From positions 39,450,760 to 39,514,759 of the forward strand of contig OX365947.1 of assembly GCA_947247005.1 (NCBI GenBank): DNA of 64,000 bases, read 5' to 3'. Positions within the stretch are counted from its first letter, which is position 1. Every line of letters starts with the position of its first letter. Shown piece after piece: positions 12,751 through 25,862 of the stretch. A program made the translations under genes and the position numbers. The notes under the pieces are model-generated. The model made no database searches. It saw nothing but the letters and a program-made list of their open reading frames with translations, and was not told the origin of the DNA. Source of the DNA: Spisula solida (lineage: Eukaryota > Mollusca > Bivalvia > Venerida > Mactridae).

Positions 12751-15301
12751 CTATCAAGCAGTGGTGAGCATACTTCAAGGCGTCCATTACAACACTTTCT
12801 ACAGCCAGGTTAGTCTGGTAGTTTCCTGCCGGTGGATTCCGATGTAAGAAATTCTGTAACAATCGATCGAAATCCGCTGGCAAGTTCGAAATAAGCTGAT
12901 ACGGAAAGTTTGGAGTACTAAAGTTCATATCAGCGATAATAAGGTCCCTCAATAGAGGGAATAAAGGATGAGATCTGAACGCATTAGATCTATCAGTAAT
13001 GAGATGCTGTATGAATCTCTGCTGTGACGCCATCATAGGAGGACGATTTGGTGAACCAACATTTTTGCAGTTATTGCAGTTTGGTATAGTACACTGTACA
13101 CCCGTTAACTGGCCACATTGTCCTTGATTCATGCCCATACCCTGACCTTGCATACCCATAGGGGCTGATTGAGGAGTAGCCCCCATTTGATGAAGCTGAG
13201 GGTTCTGGGGTACACCCCCATTCCAGCCCATACCTTCTGTGATATTATTTCCCTGATTTTGTCGAAACATTCCGTTCTCCATAGTGTTCATACTTGCCAT
13301 GTTATTCATATTTCCCGACATTGCACGATTTTGTTCAAACTGTGGATCGTAACCCATCATACCATTACTTCCAGGAGTTGAGGACATATTTATGGGCATT
13401 GTTGATCTCTGACTTTGAAATCCTGACTGTGAATTTTGACTCATTCCGGGAAAATTTTGACCATTCGGAAAATTCTGATTCATGTTTTGACCTGCGTTAC
13501 CCATAACACCTTGGTTCATTCCCATCATACCACAGTTCTCGTTCATATTACCCTGAGATGAGCCAGAAAACTGGCAATTATTGTTTTTAACCATTGAATT
13601 CTGCATGCCCATTGGGTCATACATGCCAGTCCCTTTTGAAGGGTCCTGCATCTGACATGTCGACTGACCCCTATACGGGTCTATCTGGGATTGTTGCATA
13701 GGGCCCAATGGAGTATTAGGCATTTGGCAGTTCATGTTAGACATATTTGACTGGTTTGAAATACTGTCATTATAAGCTGGCATTACTAAGTTCTGGTTGT
13801 TGTCCATTCCGAAACTGTTACTGGAAGACGGTTTTTGTTGGTATTCAAACTGCTGTATATTACCAGAACTATTTGAGTATTCAAAAGGATTCATATTAGT
13901 TTGTCCATTATTATTAGGCACTGTATATGGTGCAGTTTCCGGTTTCACATGGTACCGAGGCATCATCTTAGAATGCATTTTTTGTATGCTATTTCTATAC
14001 TCCTCTAATTCACAATCGGGTACGTTTGTTCTATAACATGGTTCATATGGCAATCCTCCATTCTGTCTGGCACAATTAGCACTAGTATTTTCAGCGAAAT
14101 GAACTGATTTTTGAGGCGTATCACTCATTGTCATTTTTTGTTGGGAGGCCACTGTTTGCATTGAGTTTGGAACACTAGACGGCACTGTAGACGAAGCAGA
14201 ATCCAAACTACGCGTGCTCATAGAGTCCGACGAAGTAAAGTATCCCTGATCTAATGGTGAATCAACTGGACGGTTAAACTGAGAGTTCATTGTTTGACCT
14301 TGCATACCCATGCTGCCAAGGTTACCAGAATTGTTCATAGCACATGACTGATTACCCATATATTTATTATTTTGTTGCTGCTGAAAGTTTTGTACATTTA
14401 CATTTGGAGGCACTGGTCTTCCGAGTCTTTGATATGATTGATTTAATGTCGGCTTTGGACACTGACCTTGACCTTGTGGATGCTGCCCGTACTGAGGAGG
14501 GGGCTTATGGTAACTCCCAGGAGCCCCTGTTGTACTATGCGGCATTTGTGGAGAGGGAGCACCTCCAGCGACAGTTTTTGGCGAATAACACCTTTGTGGC
14601 ACATTTTGATTACCAGTCTGGTTGCTATGTATACTAGAATGGTTGCTATGACTACTGTGATCACTATGGTTGCTTTGATTTGAGCTGACAGAGAGGTTGG
14701 ACCTGGGAGACATGGCACCCTGCGATGTTGGTGCCGGTCTTCTTGGTGTAGGAGGAGTCTGCGGTGCCTTGAAAACATGGTTAGCACTAATATGAGTCAA
14801 TGGTGGCGGGCTAGGTGGCCCTGAATTAGACATGTGAAACCGCTTGCTCACCGGGCTGCTAGATCCACTAGATGTTGCTATAGTTACATTTGTACTCGAA
14901 GCTATAGAATAAGAAGGCGAACCACAATTCCTAGTGCCCCAGTTGTGTTCACTAGTTGTTTTATTAGTAGGAGTGTTTAAAGCACTATTAGCCTGTGACT
15001 GATTTGTAGGAGTTGGAAAGCCAGAAGAACGTAGAGCCTCTGGGGTCATATATTGCTGTGGATCAACCATATCCTGCTCCATCAGAAACTCCACAAAGTC
15101 GAGTTCCATCCCCTCCTTCATACCAATATCCTCACACAGTTCATCCAGCAGCTCGTTAGGAAGCCGTTCATCGTCCATCTCTTGCTGATCCTGTGTGGGT
15201 GGAGAGTTGGGCGTGTCCGGCGATCCACAGTTGTCTAGTGACCGTGTCGTTGTCACTGACGATGCCGAGGGGCTGGCGGGAGCTTCACGATACTCCATCA
15301 G
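12751..15301 (-). CDS. TALE-like gene, large main exon (acidic, N/Q/M-rich, MEINOX-like start)
   Basis: The acceptor TATTTTCAG precedes 15301 and the donor GTAAGT follows 12751 (phase 0 in, phase 1 out); the first in-frame Met is at 15298. Numbering from that Met: residues 40-80 are acidic and helical (LLDELCEDIGMKEGMELDFV, EFLMEQDM), like a transactivation segment. Residues 85-270 are Ser/Thr/Pro-rich. Residues 270-735 are Asn/Gln/Met/Gly-rich and surely disordered. C736, C741 and C744 form a small Cys cluster. From about 755 a folded helical region begins, with HPLFPLL at 777-783 (DNA 12970-12950) and later NLAVESVVMDALKYAHHCLI. HPLFPLL is the hallmark of the MEIS/PREP HR1 box. The protein is nuclear by inference; I cannot name an orthologue. 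Several open frames on the other strand and frames here are shadows. Confidence 0.85.
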
Positions 15302-16911
15302 CTGAAAATAGAAAATACAATGAGTCAGAACAACGTGAATTAATCAAAATAATAATAACACAATCCTACACATAATAATCATGTAAAACACAGATTACAT
15401 ACCATTATACATAATGCCAGTACAAGAGAACGTGAGTGATTAACATCATTATAAACCAGTCTGTATCAACATGACCCACTCATCTAGAGTCTCAAATCAT
15501 TGTTTGACATTAAATTAATTCACAAAACATGACCAGAAAATATGAAAATATACAAATTGCAGACAACTAATATGTAAACCCGGATATTAACAATAACACA
15601 ATGTTGTTTTAAATGAGCAATTTCATATAACAATGCAGGGTAGTGGGTCAACAGTGTATATTTGACATAGTTTAGTAATAGAGGCCTCCTTATAGATAGG
15701 AAGTAGATAGCAGACAATAGGAGCAGCCGAGCACTTGGTGTATCAGACAATAGGAGTAGCCGAGCACTTGGTGACGAGGATTACAGAATATTCCCACATT
15801 TCTCTGTCTCTCTAGAACAGTCGGTCCATCAAATCTTACACCACAACTACAGGCTAACACACTTGTATAACCTTCAAGCATCACGATTCTTATGTCTTAC
15901 TTCACTATCAAAATATTATAGTCCAAGGAGGCACATACAATCCACTTATAATGTTTCCCATAATCTGCACGATGTTAAACTATATCCTCTCATTCAATAA
16001 AAGCAGTCAAAGACCTTTAGTTTTTACATGGGTAAAAGTTAGTGAGTTTGAAAATTCTGAAATCGTAAAAATCTGTCTATTTATATAAGAAAAACCCTGA
16101 AAACATAATTATTGTTTCTGGACAGTCACAACTATTAGCATGGCCACTGAACATAAAATTGGTTAAAATTTAAGTCAAATGAACACATTCACGCAGTAAT
16201 ACAGTTACAGTACATGTAGTCCCATCAGACATCTGTAATGTGATTGAACTGACAAGTGTGGTTCGTTTAAGTAGGGTCTTCACCACAAGTCACCCCCCCC
16301 CCCGGGTCTGAATTTTTAACTTGAATGTTACAAACTTCCAAGCATTATATGTTAATGAACAGTTTCTCACTCTGACCATACAAATAGCTTCTAGGCATTA
16401 CCTGGCAATTTTTCGTTCTGACCCTTCGAGATCTCAAAATAGCAAATTTGTGAAAATACAAAAAAATCTGAAGGCAAACATAAAAGTTAATGCTTTAGAT
16501 CGCAATAATGAACCTCAATAATGCCTACAGCGATATTATACTTCAGGCAACCAAGTATGAAACATTCCTAATCAATTCTGACCTCAAAAACTTAACTGCT
16601 AGTTTAATGTGTGACACCACAGTCTTTTTTGTACAAACATTAACTGGCTAGTTATCATCAAGTTTGCAACAAAATTTTAGTATTTTTCAAACAAATTTAT
16701 TAAACAGACCAATGTGTATGAGATGTCAAACTAGTCAAATCTGTGATTTTAGGTTTTTTCTTTGAATTGGCATCAGGTGACCTCCCTTTTTTTAACCCAG
16801 ATGCGAGCATGGTCTAGATTTTGCAGACAAGCAGATTCAAGAAGTCACAAAAGCCAGTCTTTTGAGTGTTTCAGATTTTTTATTTGATATTTGGCCTAGA
16901 GACCCACCTAC
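15302..16911 (-). other. Intron sequence, mostly featureless
   Basis: Contains a two-copy tandem repeat at about 15711-15771 (CAGACAATAGGAG(C/T)AGCCG then AGCACTTGGTG) and a poly-C run of about ten bases near 16293. No exon beyond the cassette candidate was seen. Confidence 0.6.
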
Positions 16912-17046
16912 CTTGCCTATGAATGATACTCTAGCAATTAATCTATATTGGCCTAATCGTTCACTTTTTAGCAGTTCACCTATTTTGCTATCAGGGTGAG
17001 ATATAGCTTTACGACTTACAGAATCAGGACCATAAATATTCCTCAT
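16912..17046 (-). CDS. Candidate phase-0 cassette exon of the TALE-like gene
   Basis: It is 135 nt (45 codons), open only in phase 0, between ATGTTCAG and AAG/GTAGGT. It could be inserted between exon 2 or 1b and the large exon without changing frame. The product includes SVSRKAISHPDSKIGELLKS and then ERLGQYRLIARVSFIGK, which looks protein-like (charged, no low complexity). The pyrimidine tract is weak and there is no family match, so it may be an intronic coincidence. Confidence 0.35.
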
Positions 17047-17157
17047 CTGAACATTGATACAATAGTATAATAAAATAGTGCAATAAAAGGTCTCCAGTCA
17101 AGTGCCATATATATAACACATACAACACATTATCCCCTAAAGACACTGCATATATAC

Positions 17158-17425
17158 CAGGGGTTCTACTGAGACCTAATGCCCAATCCTGAAAATAAGA
17201 CGCACATATGTTTTGGATGCCATGAGCACACATCCCAACATTAAACCTATGTTTCAAACGTTGTTATATTGTCAAAATTTAGCATATATAATTTCAAATG
17301 ACCATAACTTTATTTTTTAACTGGTATTTTTTCATCAAATAACTTTCATTTTTTGAAGAAAAGTTCATTCTTTCTAAAGCAGCAAATCCGGAATTCCGGA
17401 TTAATCCGGAAGTGTAGAACCCCTG
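17158..17425. mobile_element. 268-bp hAT-like MITE, family H copy 1, 6-bp duplication
   Basis: The terminal repeats CAGGGGTTCTAC and GTAGAACCCCTG are perfect over 12 bp. ATATAC flanks both sides (17152-17157 and 17426-17431). Internally it has TCAAATGACCATAACT and TTTTCATCAAATAACTTTCA, shared with 30399-30620, 36566-36832 and 40925-41032. CAGGGG ends suggest hAT-type elements. It has no coding capacity. Confidence 0.85.
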
Positions 17426-17700
17426 ATATACTGATAATACAAACACTTTTTCTTCCAACCCCACAGGTCAATGAATCCTCTAAGTTCTAACTGAATCTCA
17501 ATCATCATTTTAGAATTTTTTTACTGGATTTTACCCATTTTTAGCTGAATTATCCACCATCATGTTCATTGATATTAAAGACACCCGATTTCAAAAATAT
17601 GCCAGATATCTGGACTGCCAAAGGTAGAGAAACAAGTCAGATTAGACTTTTTAAAGAATTAAGCAATTAAGACATGCAGGACTGAATACACAGTCAGAAT

Positions 17701-19314
17701 ATCCCCTGTGAAATGAACTGTTACAGTTCATGAATTTTTCATGAAATATACATGAATAGTTCATTTCCATATATCATGAAAAATTCATAAAAGTCCTTGA
17801 ACTCTAAATGAGACTTTTCTTGAAGTGACCATGAAATATTGATTCATGAACTGGGCATGGTTCATGAACAGGGCATGAGTCATACCATCAAGGATTTTTT
17901 AAGTACTAATCATGCACAGATGTTCTTCAATAAATCATGAACTGTTGAAGGACAAACTGATTTTATGTACAGTTCATGAAAATAAATGTTCATGAACAGT
18001 TCATGAACTTTTTGCTATATATCTCTATTGTCTCATTTAGACTTCATATTTTGGACATGAACTGTTCATGATTACAAATTTCATGAAAATTTCAAGGACA
18101 AACATATTTTATGTACAGTTCAAGAAGATAAATGTATTCATGAACAACCCATGAAATAAACTAAGTGTATCAAAATGCATCAAATGAAACTCTATTGTGT
18201 GTATGAAGACTAAGTCCAACATGTGTTTTAAGTATAAATAGTAAATATATTATTGGTACAATGATTGCCTCATGATATTAAAAATAAGAAAAGAATCATT
18301 GTGTATGTATATTCATGTTCATAAAAGTTGCAAATCGGGAACATAGCTGAAGGATGATGTACGTGCCTGAATATCAGATAAAACCTAATGGAACATTGTT
18401 ATTTTATCATTACAATTGTTTGCCTCAATCAGATTAATAGTTTAGCTACCTTTTGTACCTTTTGCAACATGATTTTCTGTTCACATTGTTGTTTTGAACA
18501 GTTTGAGTATATTTTATTTGGTACATCTCATTTTCATATTTACATGCATGCTCAATAGCTTTTCAAAGACTACACTAACAGAGTTTAAAACTACCAACTA
18601 TTCAATTTACAAAAATCAGCAATTAATAAATATTACATTTATCTATGACAATATACTGTAACCTTATATGATATAAATAAATAAACATACAAAAAAAGAC
18701 GCATTGTTTCTTGAACACTTCATGAACACTTCATGAATACTAATTCTTAAAACCACATGCTAGGCGTACCCCACCCACTTGCTAATTTGTTTTCCTATAA
18801 TTTTCACACAATTATTTTTAAAATTAGATATTTAAAGTCACACAAGATACTTTTAAACTTGACATGCTTAACTCTGCAACTTACCTTTTATAAGATCACA
18901 TATTAAGATAAAACCACCCATTAAAATTTGTCAAACATCAGCACATGTCATTGCTGTCAGCCATTTTGAAAATCTGTGATGTCGTCAACATGTGACAGGA
19001 AGTCAATTTTCATGAATACTTTAATGACTTTTCATGAATTAATTGATGGACAGTTCAGGAATGGTTTAAGAACAGGCTAGAAATAATTGTTCATGAAATG
19101 TTCATCAGGTACTTTTTATGGCTGGGTCAAGGACAGTTAATGAACTCTTAAGTATCCATCAAAAATTCATGAACTGTTCATGAACACATTTTAAGAACAG
19201 TTCATGTCCAAAAGTTCATGAACCAGGTTCAAGAACTTATCAGTACCTGTTTATGAACAGTTCTTGACTGGAGTCAAGTGTCCATGAAATCATGAACTAC
19301 ATTTCGCAGGGGAT
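17701..19314. mobile_element. 1.6-kb element with TTCATGAA subterminal arrays
   Basis: The left end ATCCCCTGTGAAATG and right end CATTTCGCAGGGGAT are inverted repeats with one mismatch. Inside both ends, roughly 17720-18160 and 18710-19290, lie dozens of degenerate copies of the palindrome TTCATGAA, usually within GTTCATGAAC. The middle (about 18180-18700) lacks them and has no ORF. It looks like a non-autonomous DNA transposon whose transposase would bind subterminal repeats. Target duplication is not clear beyond AT. Confidence 0.7.
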
Positions 19315-22300
19315 AAACCAGGAAATGCAAAATAATACATACAAGATTGAACAAATGATTACTGACATATTCTCACAGCCTATAATCAGACAGCAAGTAA
19401 CATTAGAACAAGGTGGGAGATTACCATTTAGTATCACCTATACTAGTACAAGCCCAAACCTAGATAGTGTTTCAGTATTTTTAAAAGACCAAGACATAAA
19501 CTGCATTAGTTGCTGTATGTTTAAAAGACCAAAACCAGTAGGCTGTGTTACAGTACTTTTAAAAGACCAAATGCTAGCCTGTGTTTCTGTATTTAACAGC
19601 CTTATAGACTGTGCTACTGCAATCATCAACCTAAAGCTGAAGGCAAGGTACAAGTGTCAGAAGCAATTAGAGAGTAATTCAATAAACTATTCCATAGATG
19701 ATATCTGCATTTCCGCTCTTGTAATTTCAACACAGCTTTTACCGAATTAGAATTGTAAATTATGCAAATAAAACATTTGTTCAACAATAGTCGTGTGTTA
19801 CATTCATCCCATGATGCACTTGGTTGAGTTTTTATCAATCCATTAAGTGAATTAACAGTCCAGTACGCATCAAAAACAGATCATTAATATTTAAACCTCA
19901 AACCAACTTATATTCAAAATTACAAATACACAACTTGAAGGGTGAAAACAAAGGTAGTGTATCTGTATACAGCACCCAGGAGGCGGTAGACTGGTTTAGC
20001 TATGATGGACCATTCCACAATCCCCATCTGCATGGCCTTCAATGAATGAAATATGAAATATGAGGAGTATTTATGGAGTATTTATTTAAGAATGCAAATT
20101 TTTACCTAGATATTTGCAGGATCAATTTTATACTCAATATCGTCTCAGACAGTGACAGACATGTATAATATGTCTACCCACATATGTTTACTTTGATCCT
20201 ATCATTTATTTATTCACACTATTTAGAACCTTCTGTTGCTTGTCTTTTATGAGAGAGGACATTGATGAATTGATTCTGTAGAGCAATAGACATACTGTTT
20301 TAACAGTCCTATATTTACAAAACACTGTATTTTACACCAACTTGAACCCACAAAGAGACAGACTCAAAGTGGAGACCATTGCGGCCTTATGTCCCACTGG
20401 AGACAAGAGGAATAAGTAAGTTTTCAAAATAAGTGAACCTACTAAGTAAGCCACTGTATAGTAAGTATAAAGACTTTTGTATGAAATACACAAACTTAAT
20501 GTCAGATCTACCACCATTAATGCTGATCAAACCACAGTAGTACTTTACATTTTCCCTGTTAGTGCATCTAGGTGACCAAACCAACTATATTTCAGGCCTG
20601 GTAATTAGCAACCATTTTCAAGCCTGAAAATCTAGGTTTCAAAGCCTGCAATTCCACTTTTCAATATAAACAAAGAAGGAAAATTCAGGATTCAAAAACC
20701 TGAAATCAGGCACAAGCCTGAAAAATACAAGGCCTGTATTTAAAGCTTTGTTGGTATGGTTCTATAAACTTATAACAATTCTAAAACTGACAGTTTAAAC
20801 TGAGAGATGCTCAAACTCATCCCCTAATTAAGATCTTTAATTATATGCATTCACAAGGCTGGCAAAAGACACAGCTCTATTGGACAAACATTACACTATT
20901 AATGACTTGCCAAGAACTTTCCCATTTCTTTCCACGTTCACTGAATCAGTACTGAAATTAAGATAATCAGGGGACACTGTAAGAGCCATGGCCTAAAATA
21001 AAACTTTAATAGTTTCTATGGTGACTATTTCCAAACAAATGTGGGCAAAATTACAATTTCTCGCAAAATCAAAAATTTTGTCTCTTGAAATAACTGGGTA
21101 GCTAGGTTAATACATTAACATTCAATTCTTTCCCATTAATGATATTACATTATACCATCAAGCCCCATAGTGTGGGCGCTTTTCTATATTCCTCATACAA
21201 TAACAAACCACCATCCAAGCCTATAAGCATCTATTATGTATATTAATGACAAAATTCAGTTTCAAAGGCAAAATGTGGTAATGAAGTTTGAAATTACAAA
21301 GTGTAAAATATTTTGAATTCTTTACGCTTAACTTTCTACTGAGTCATATATCACGCAGAGCTGCCTATCATTCACTGACCATTACGAAGACAGCCCTTAT
21401 CTGGTCAAGGATTTTTAAAATCCAACAAGTTTTTCTTTACTCTTATTTATACTAGATATCTCTAGTGGGTCATATCTTTAAGATTCATTGAAAAATAAAA
21501 TAATCTTAGTCCATTATCGGTGAATTCGTCATTTGTCATTTTATACAAAGACGTTGATTGCAGACCCGTGATCGGGGCGGTGAAGTTTACAGAAATTAAT
21601 CGCAAATAATCACGTCCCTTCCCACTTACAATTCTTCCTCCTGAGGGGATCAGGTAGCCTTTCAAAATGGAAGGTCACATTTTAATTAAACAGTGGCTGC
21701 GTTTCAACAATGGAGAGCCCGAGTTGTTCTCAATGAGAACTGATGTAAATCATTTACGAAATGTTGTTATTAAAATGGCTTTTATTTCACATAAAAGGCC
21801 AGCAAGACCCTTCTCACATTTGTGTGATGGAATTTCACTGATAAAGGATTAAAATATTCAAAGTCTGTAGGGTGGAGGAGGATGTTTTTTAAAGAAAAAA
21901 GGAACTGGATTCTCCCCCACGTCAAATTTAGGCGATTTATGCTAAAATGATAGACAATTAGTAATGTTGAGACATATAATTACGAATGCTAAAAGGTTGT
22001 TGGTCAACACATATTCCCATGGGTTAATCCATAGAGAATCTATTAGTGTTTAATCAGTTACATTGAGTGTTGTGATGAAGTGTGAGAATACTGAAGGAGA
22101 ACAGGTCATGTTTCAATCAGGTACACCTACCCAGCAACATAGTACCGCTACCACAATATGCAAATTTTGATGCTTTGCTCCAGGGTCCATGAAAACACAT
22201 GTCTTGGAATTTAATAGGAAATGTCATTCTGTGGTGCATTATATTTCGTCAGGGGAGCCATTGGACGCCTGGTGCAAAACATATATCTCAATTCTATATG

Positions 22301-25300
22301 CAGTGAATGTAATTCTATTTTAATTTAGAGCCGTTGGATCTGGCGCAAGACATCTAAACATTGTGGGCTAGTGTAGCGGCCAGTCTGACGGGTAAGAAAG
22401 ATAACTCTGGTCACGCAGTGGTGAAGAAAGAAATGATTCACCCTCTGACCCTGACATTCATACATCACTTTTTATACGGTACCTGTTACCAGGTCACTAT
22501 GAACAGTACAATAATTTATGACACTGGAAAATCAACATGATATTTTACAGTAAATCTCATAATTATGTTATCAATATTGTATTAAAAGATGGAAAACATT
22601 ATACATCTTTTCACAAGAATATCAAGATTTTGTACAAGCTGTTGAAAAGTTTCGGAGTGCATAAATCATTACAGTTTTTACTGAAACTTTTCTAAAATGT
22701 AAGAAAATACTATTGTACCAAGGTATGTCTATGGTGAACAAAATGAGAACATAAACAATTAAATAAACATAGAGTTAATTGATTCTGCTTCAAAACCTAT
22801 TCATCACTGTCAGTAGATTATCCATCTAACAAGTAATTTCAGGCCGAGATAACACTGGCTGGCAACAGATTGAAGAAAATTCATAAAACATGCTTTTTAA
22901 ACTTGTTTGCATTAAACTTGCATGGAAATCACCTTTTTCTACAACGCTCAATAAAACACTTATTTCTAAGATTGACAACAAATATAACACAGAAGGTGCA
23001 GTAATTTGCTTTCCAAGTAAAACAAAGGCCGAGAAAATGTGACCTACAGTACGTTAGGTACTACCGGTAGACCAAAACCGCAAACTTTCAAAGAGGACAA
23101 TTCCCATAAATTTTAGCAAAATCTTGTTTAGTTGCTTAAAAGATGTTATTCAATAATATCGTGACAAAAGCAGCTGGGTTTCCCTGGTTTTCATTCATTT
23201 TGTTACCAAATGCAGTCATCCCGAAAATTCACCGGTCCGATTGACAAGTCCGGCAGATTTTGTTACGGTCCTCATTTATTCAATCCAGAACCGGTCCGAC
23301 TGACCGGCCTTTATCCTGTACTGTTTAAATTCAAAATGATGTTCTTAAACAACTTACGCTGCCCAAGCATGTAAAAAGATTAATTTAACTAGGGTCAAAT
23401 GCATAGAGTATAAAGAAACCGGAAAACACTTACTCAAATTCCATGAAAATGGATGAAATATCATAGCTGATTAGTTGAATTGGACGAAAATTGTGTGTTA
23501 AAACACAAATTTTTTACTTTTTTTGGTCCGGTTGTTTTGCTTTTGGTCTGGCAATTTGTAAGACCTTACCAGACCGAATGTCTGATCCTTTTTGCCAACT
23601 TTCAAGATGTCTGCAAATGCAAATAACAGATGCTACCAGAGTATTCCCGCTTCTGACACCACATAATTGTACTATATAGCTACACCTTGAAACCAGTTGG
23701 ACTGAAAAACAAACCAATACCATTGGCTTTCTTAACCAAAATGTCAAACCAAACAAAGACAGGACCACCACCGAATCAAGGGCTACATTAACACATATTT
23801 ATTAACAAGCCATTTTTTAGAACAAAACTACAAGACAAAACAGTCATACCAAAGGTTTAGATAAAAAATAAATTCTTTCAAATGGATGTATTTCTGCCAC
23901 ATACATCTATCTATAAGCTTCAAACACCATGATGAGTGATTTGTTTGCAATTTTCAATCATAAAATATTCTAATGTTTTGATTGCCAAAGTTTACAAGGT
24001 ACACTAAGGTTATTTCCAGAACTAGCAGAAAGCCATATGGCTTATCAAAGCATCCACTTCGGAATGCCATCAATTTTCGAAAGAAATGAGCCTTGTTGAT
24101 TGGAAAATTAAGATTTCAGGAACTCATCCACCAAGAAGCCAGACTGCCATGCAAGAAATTCAGACCACCATTTATTAACCAGACCATGAGAAGTAGACAC
24201 TACAATATACACAGACTGCTTCTAGTTAGTTCACATTGAACAAAACATATCAAATCCTATACTGGTTATGTACCAGTTTACGAGAAAGTTTTTTCAAACA
24301 GAACCATGGAGAGTTTCATCGTTATTTCTTGGGTTTTGGTTAAAATTTATGTTAGATCATCGCAATATCTCCCTCTCCCCCCTAAAAAAACATTGTGACA
24401 CCAGGAATGCCAAGATTCTGACTAAAATACTACCGAAACCCCCAGAGAAGTTTTCAAACCATTCGGCCAATACACCCATGCAGTAGGTGTGAATACCCAT
24501 GTCATAGTCATAAAATTATTATTTAATTACAAGAAAAAAATGATGACAATATGTTTAACCAGTTTTTATTAAAATTTAATTATCAAAGTAGAAAGATAAA
24601 ATTGAAGCTGTGCCTTGTTATACAAACTGATGTTCAAGATTAAACCATTGATAAGTTAGATAGCCATATGTGTAAGCTTGCAGATATAACAACACAGCCT
24701 ATGGCAAGAACCAGTATAATAACAATCAGCGTACTGATAATGTTGATAACCAATCAGATAGGTATGTTAGGTGATGGATTGTGTACACACTCTATACATC
24801 ATCTAAGGGGAGATATTATGGCCCCTTATTATCAGTGAACCCCTTTGAAGTGACAGCTGGTCATCATTTTGATTTCTACTGATTTTTACTCCACCACCTG
24901 TATCAGACACTCATGGTAAACCTGTGATATATACCCCCTGAAGGCTTTGACATATATACAGCATGTGTGTCGGGCAAACTGAAAGTAATATATTCACTGA
25001 TCGAATCATTGAACTTTGATATTCAATAGAAACTTGAAGACATTTTGTCATATTTATCATAAGAAAAAGCCATGCAACTAAAGGCCATTCAAACATTCAT
25101 ATAACAAAGTGTGAAACATTTTACACCCAATAAATGATTACAATTTTATGCCTCAGTTGGTAAATGATTTATGCAAAGAAATTCGACAATAGAGGATCTT
25201 AGTCTAGGCAGTACAAGCTTCTGTCCCTTTCTGATGGTCCCCGAGGGAGCAAAGACCTAGATTTTAACCTTTGATGTAGTCAACAGGTGGCTGGCTGCTC

Positions 25301-25862
25301 ATATAAAACATGTGACCCCAAAAACTCCCATCAATTGTTACCTCCACTTGGATAAACATGATAAATGCTTAGACAATAAATCATGGAGTCATGCAGTGGT
25401 ATCAATCATTGATTCGAGGCAATGTGTACCCTTTCTTCCCATTAGAGCTCAAACATCACCAATACAATGCAAATGACCATACTTCTCTTTCTGCATTTAA
25501 TTGAATCCTCAACCAAGGGCATCGTCAAGGTCACATCTATAGACAAATATCAAAAAGTCCAGAATTTTAGTCCAGTTGTATTTTCTGATCTTTTTTTGCA
25601 TGACTGAGACAGTGGTAAGTGTATAGCCACTCAGTTTTTCAATGCCTGATTGGCCAATGACCTCTGACTTCGAGGGCAGTGACAGTCATGTGATGCAAGG
25701 TATGCAGGTGTGATACCCAAGCCATCTCTTTTCAAATACACTCCTTGGTTCTTTATCGCGCAATTACAGTTTACACGCTAGAGTAGACTACCTCTGGCAG
25801 ACTGGGTTACAAACCAGTTATCCACTAATTGAGTGGGCTGCAAACTTTAGAAATGAACAAGT
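19315..25862 (-). other. Long intron stretch with repeats
   Basis: No exon was seen. 19460-19600 holds three imperfect copies of a TTTTAAAAGACCAA-containing segment, which explains a 152-codon plus-strand frame there. 22255-22370 has a twofold 'GAGCC(A/G)TTGGA' repeat. 23394-23590 is the inverse of 45356-45540. The rest is unremarkable AT-rich sequence. Confidence 0.55.
23394..23590. repeat. Interspersed repeat, inverse of 45356-45540
   Basis: Shared segments on opposite strands include GAAAATGGATGAA, AATTGGACGAAAATT, GTTAAAACACAAATT and a TTGGTCTGG...TTACCAGACC end. No ends are precisely defined. Confidence 0.6.

Noticed and set aside
13169..15238. Several plus-strand and shifted frames of 60-114 codons across the large exon
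   Set aside because: They are complements or frame shadows of the 2.5-kb minus-strand exon; no independent start or splice context.
19292..19750. 152-codon plus-strand ORF
   Set aside because: It starts inside a transposon end, is built partly of a short DNA repeat and has no family features.
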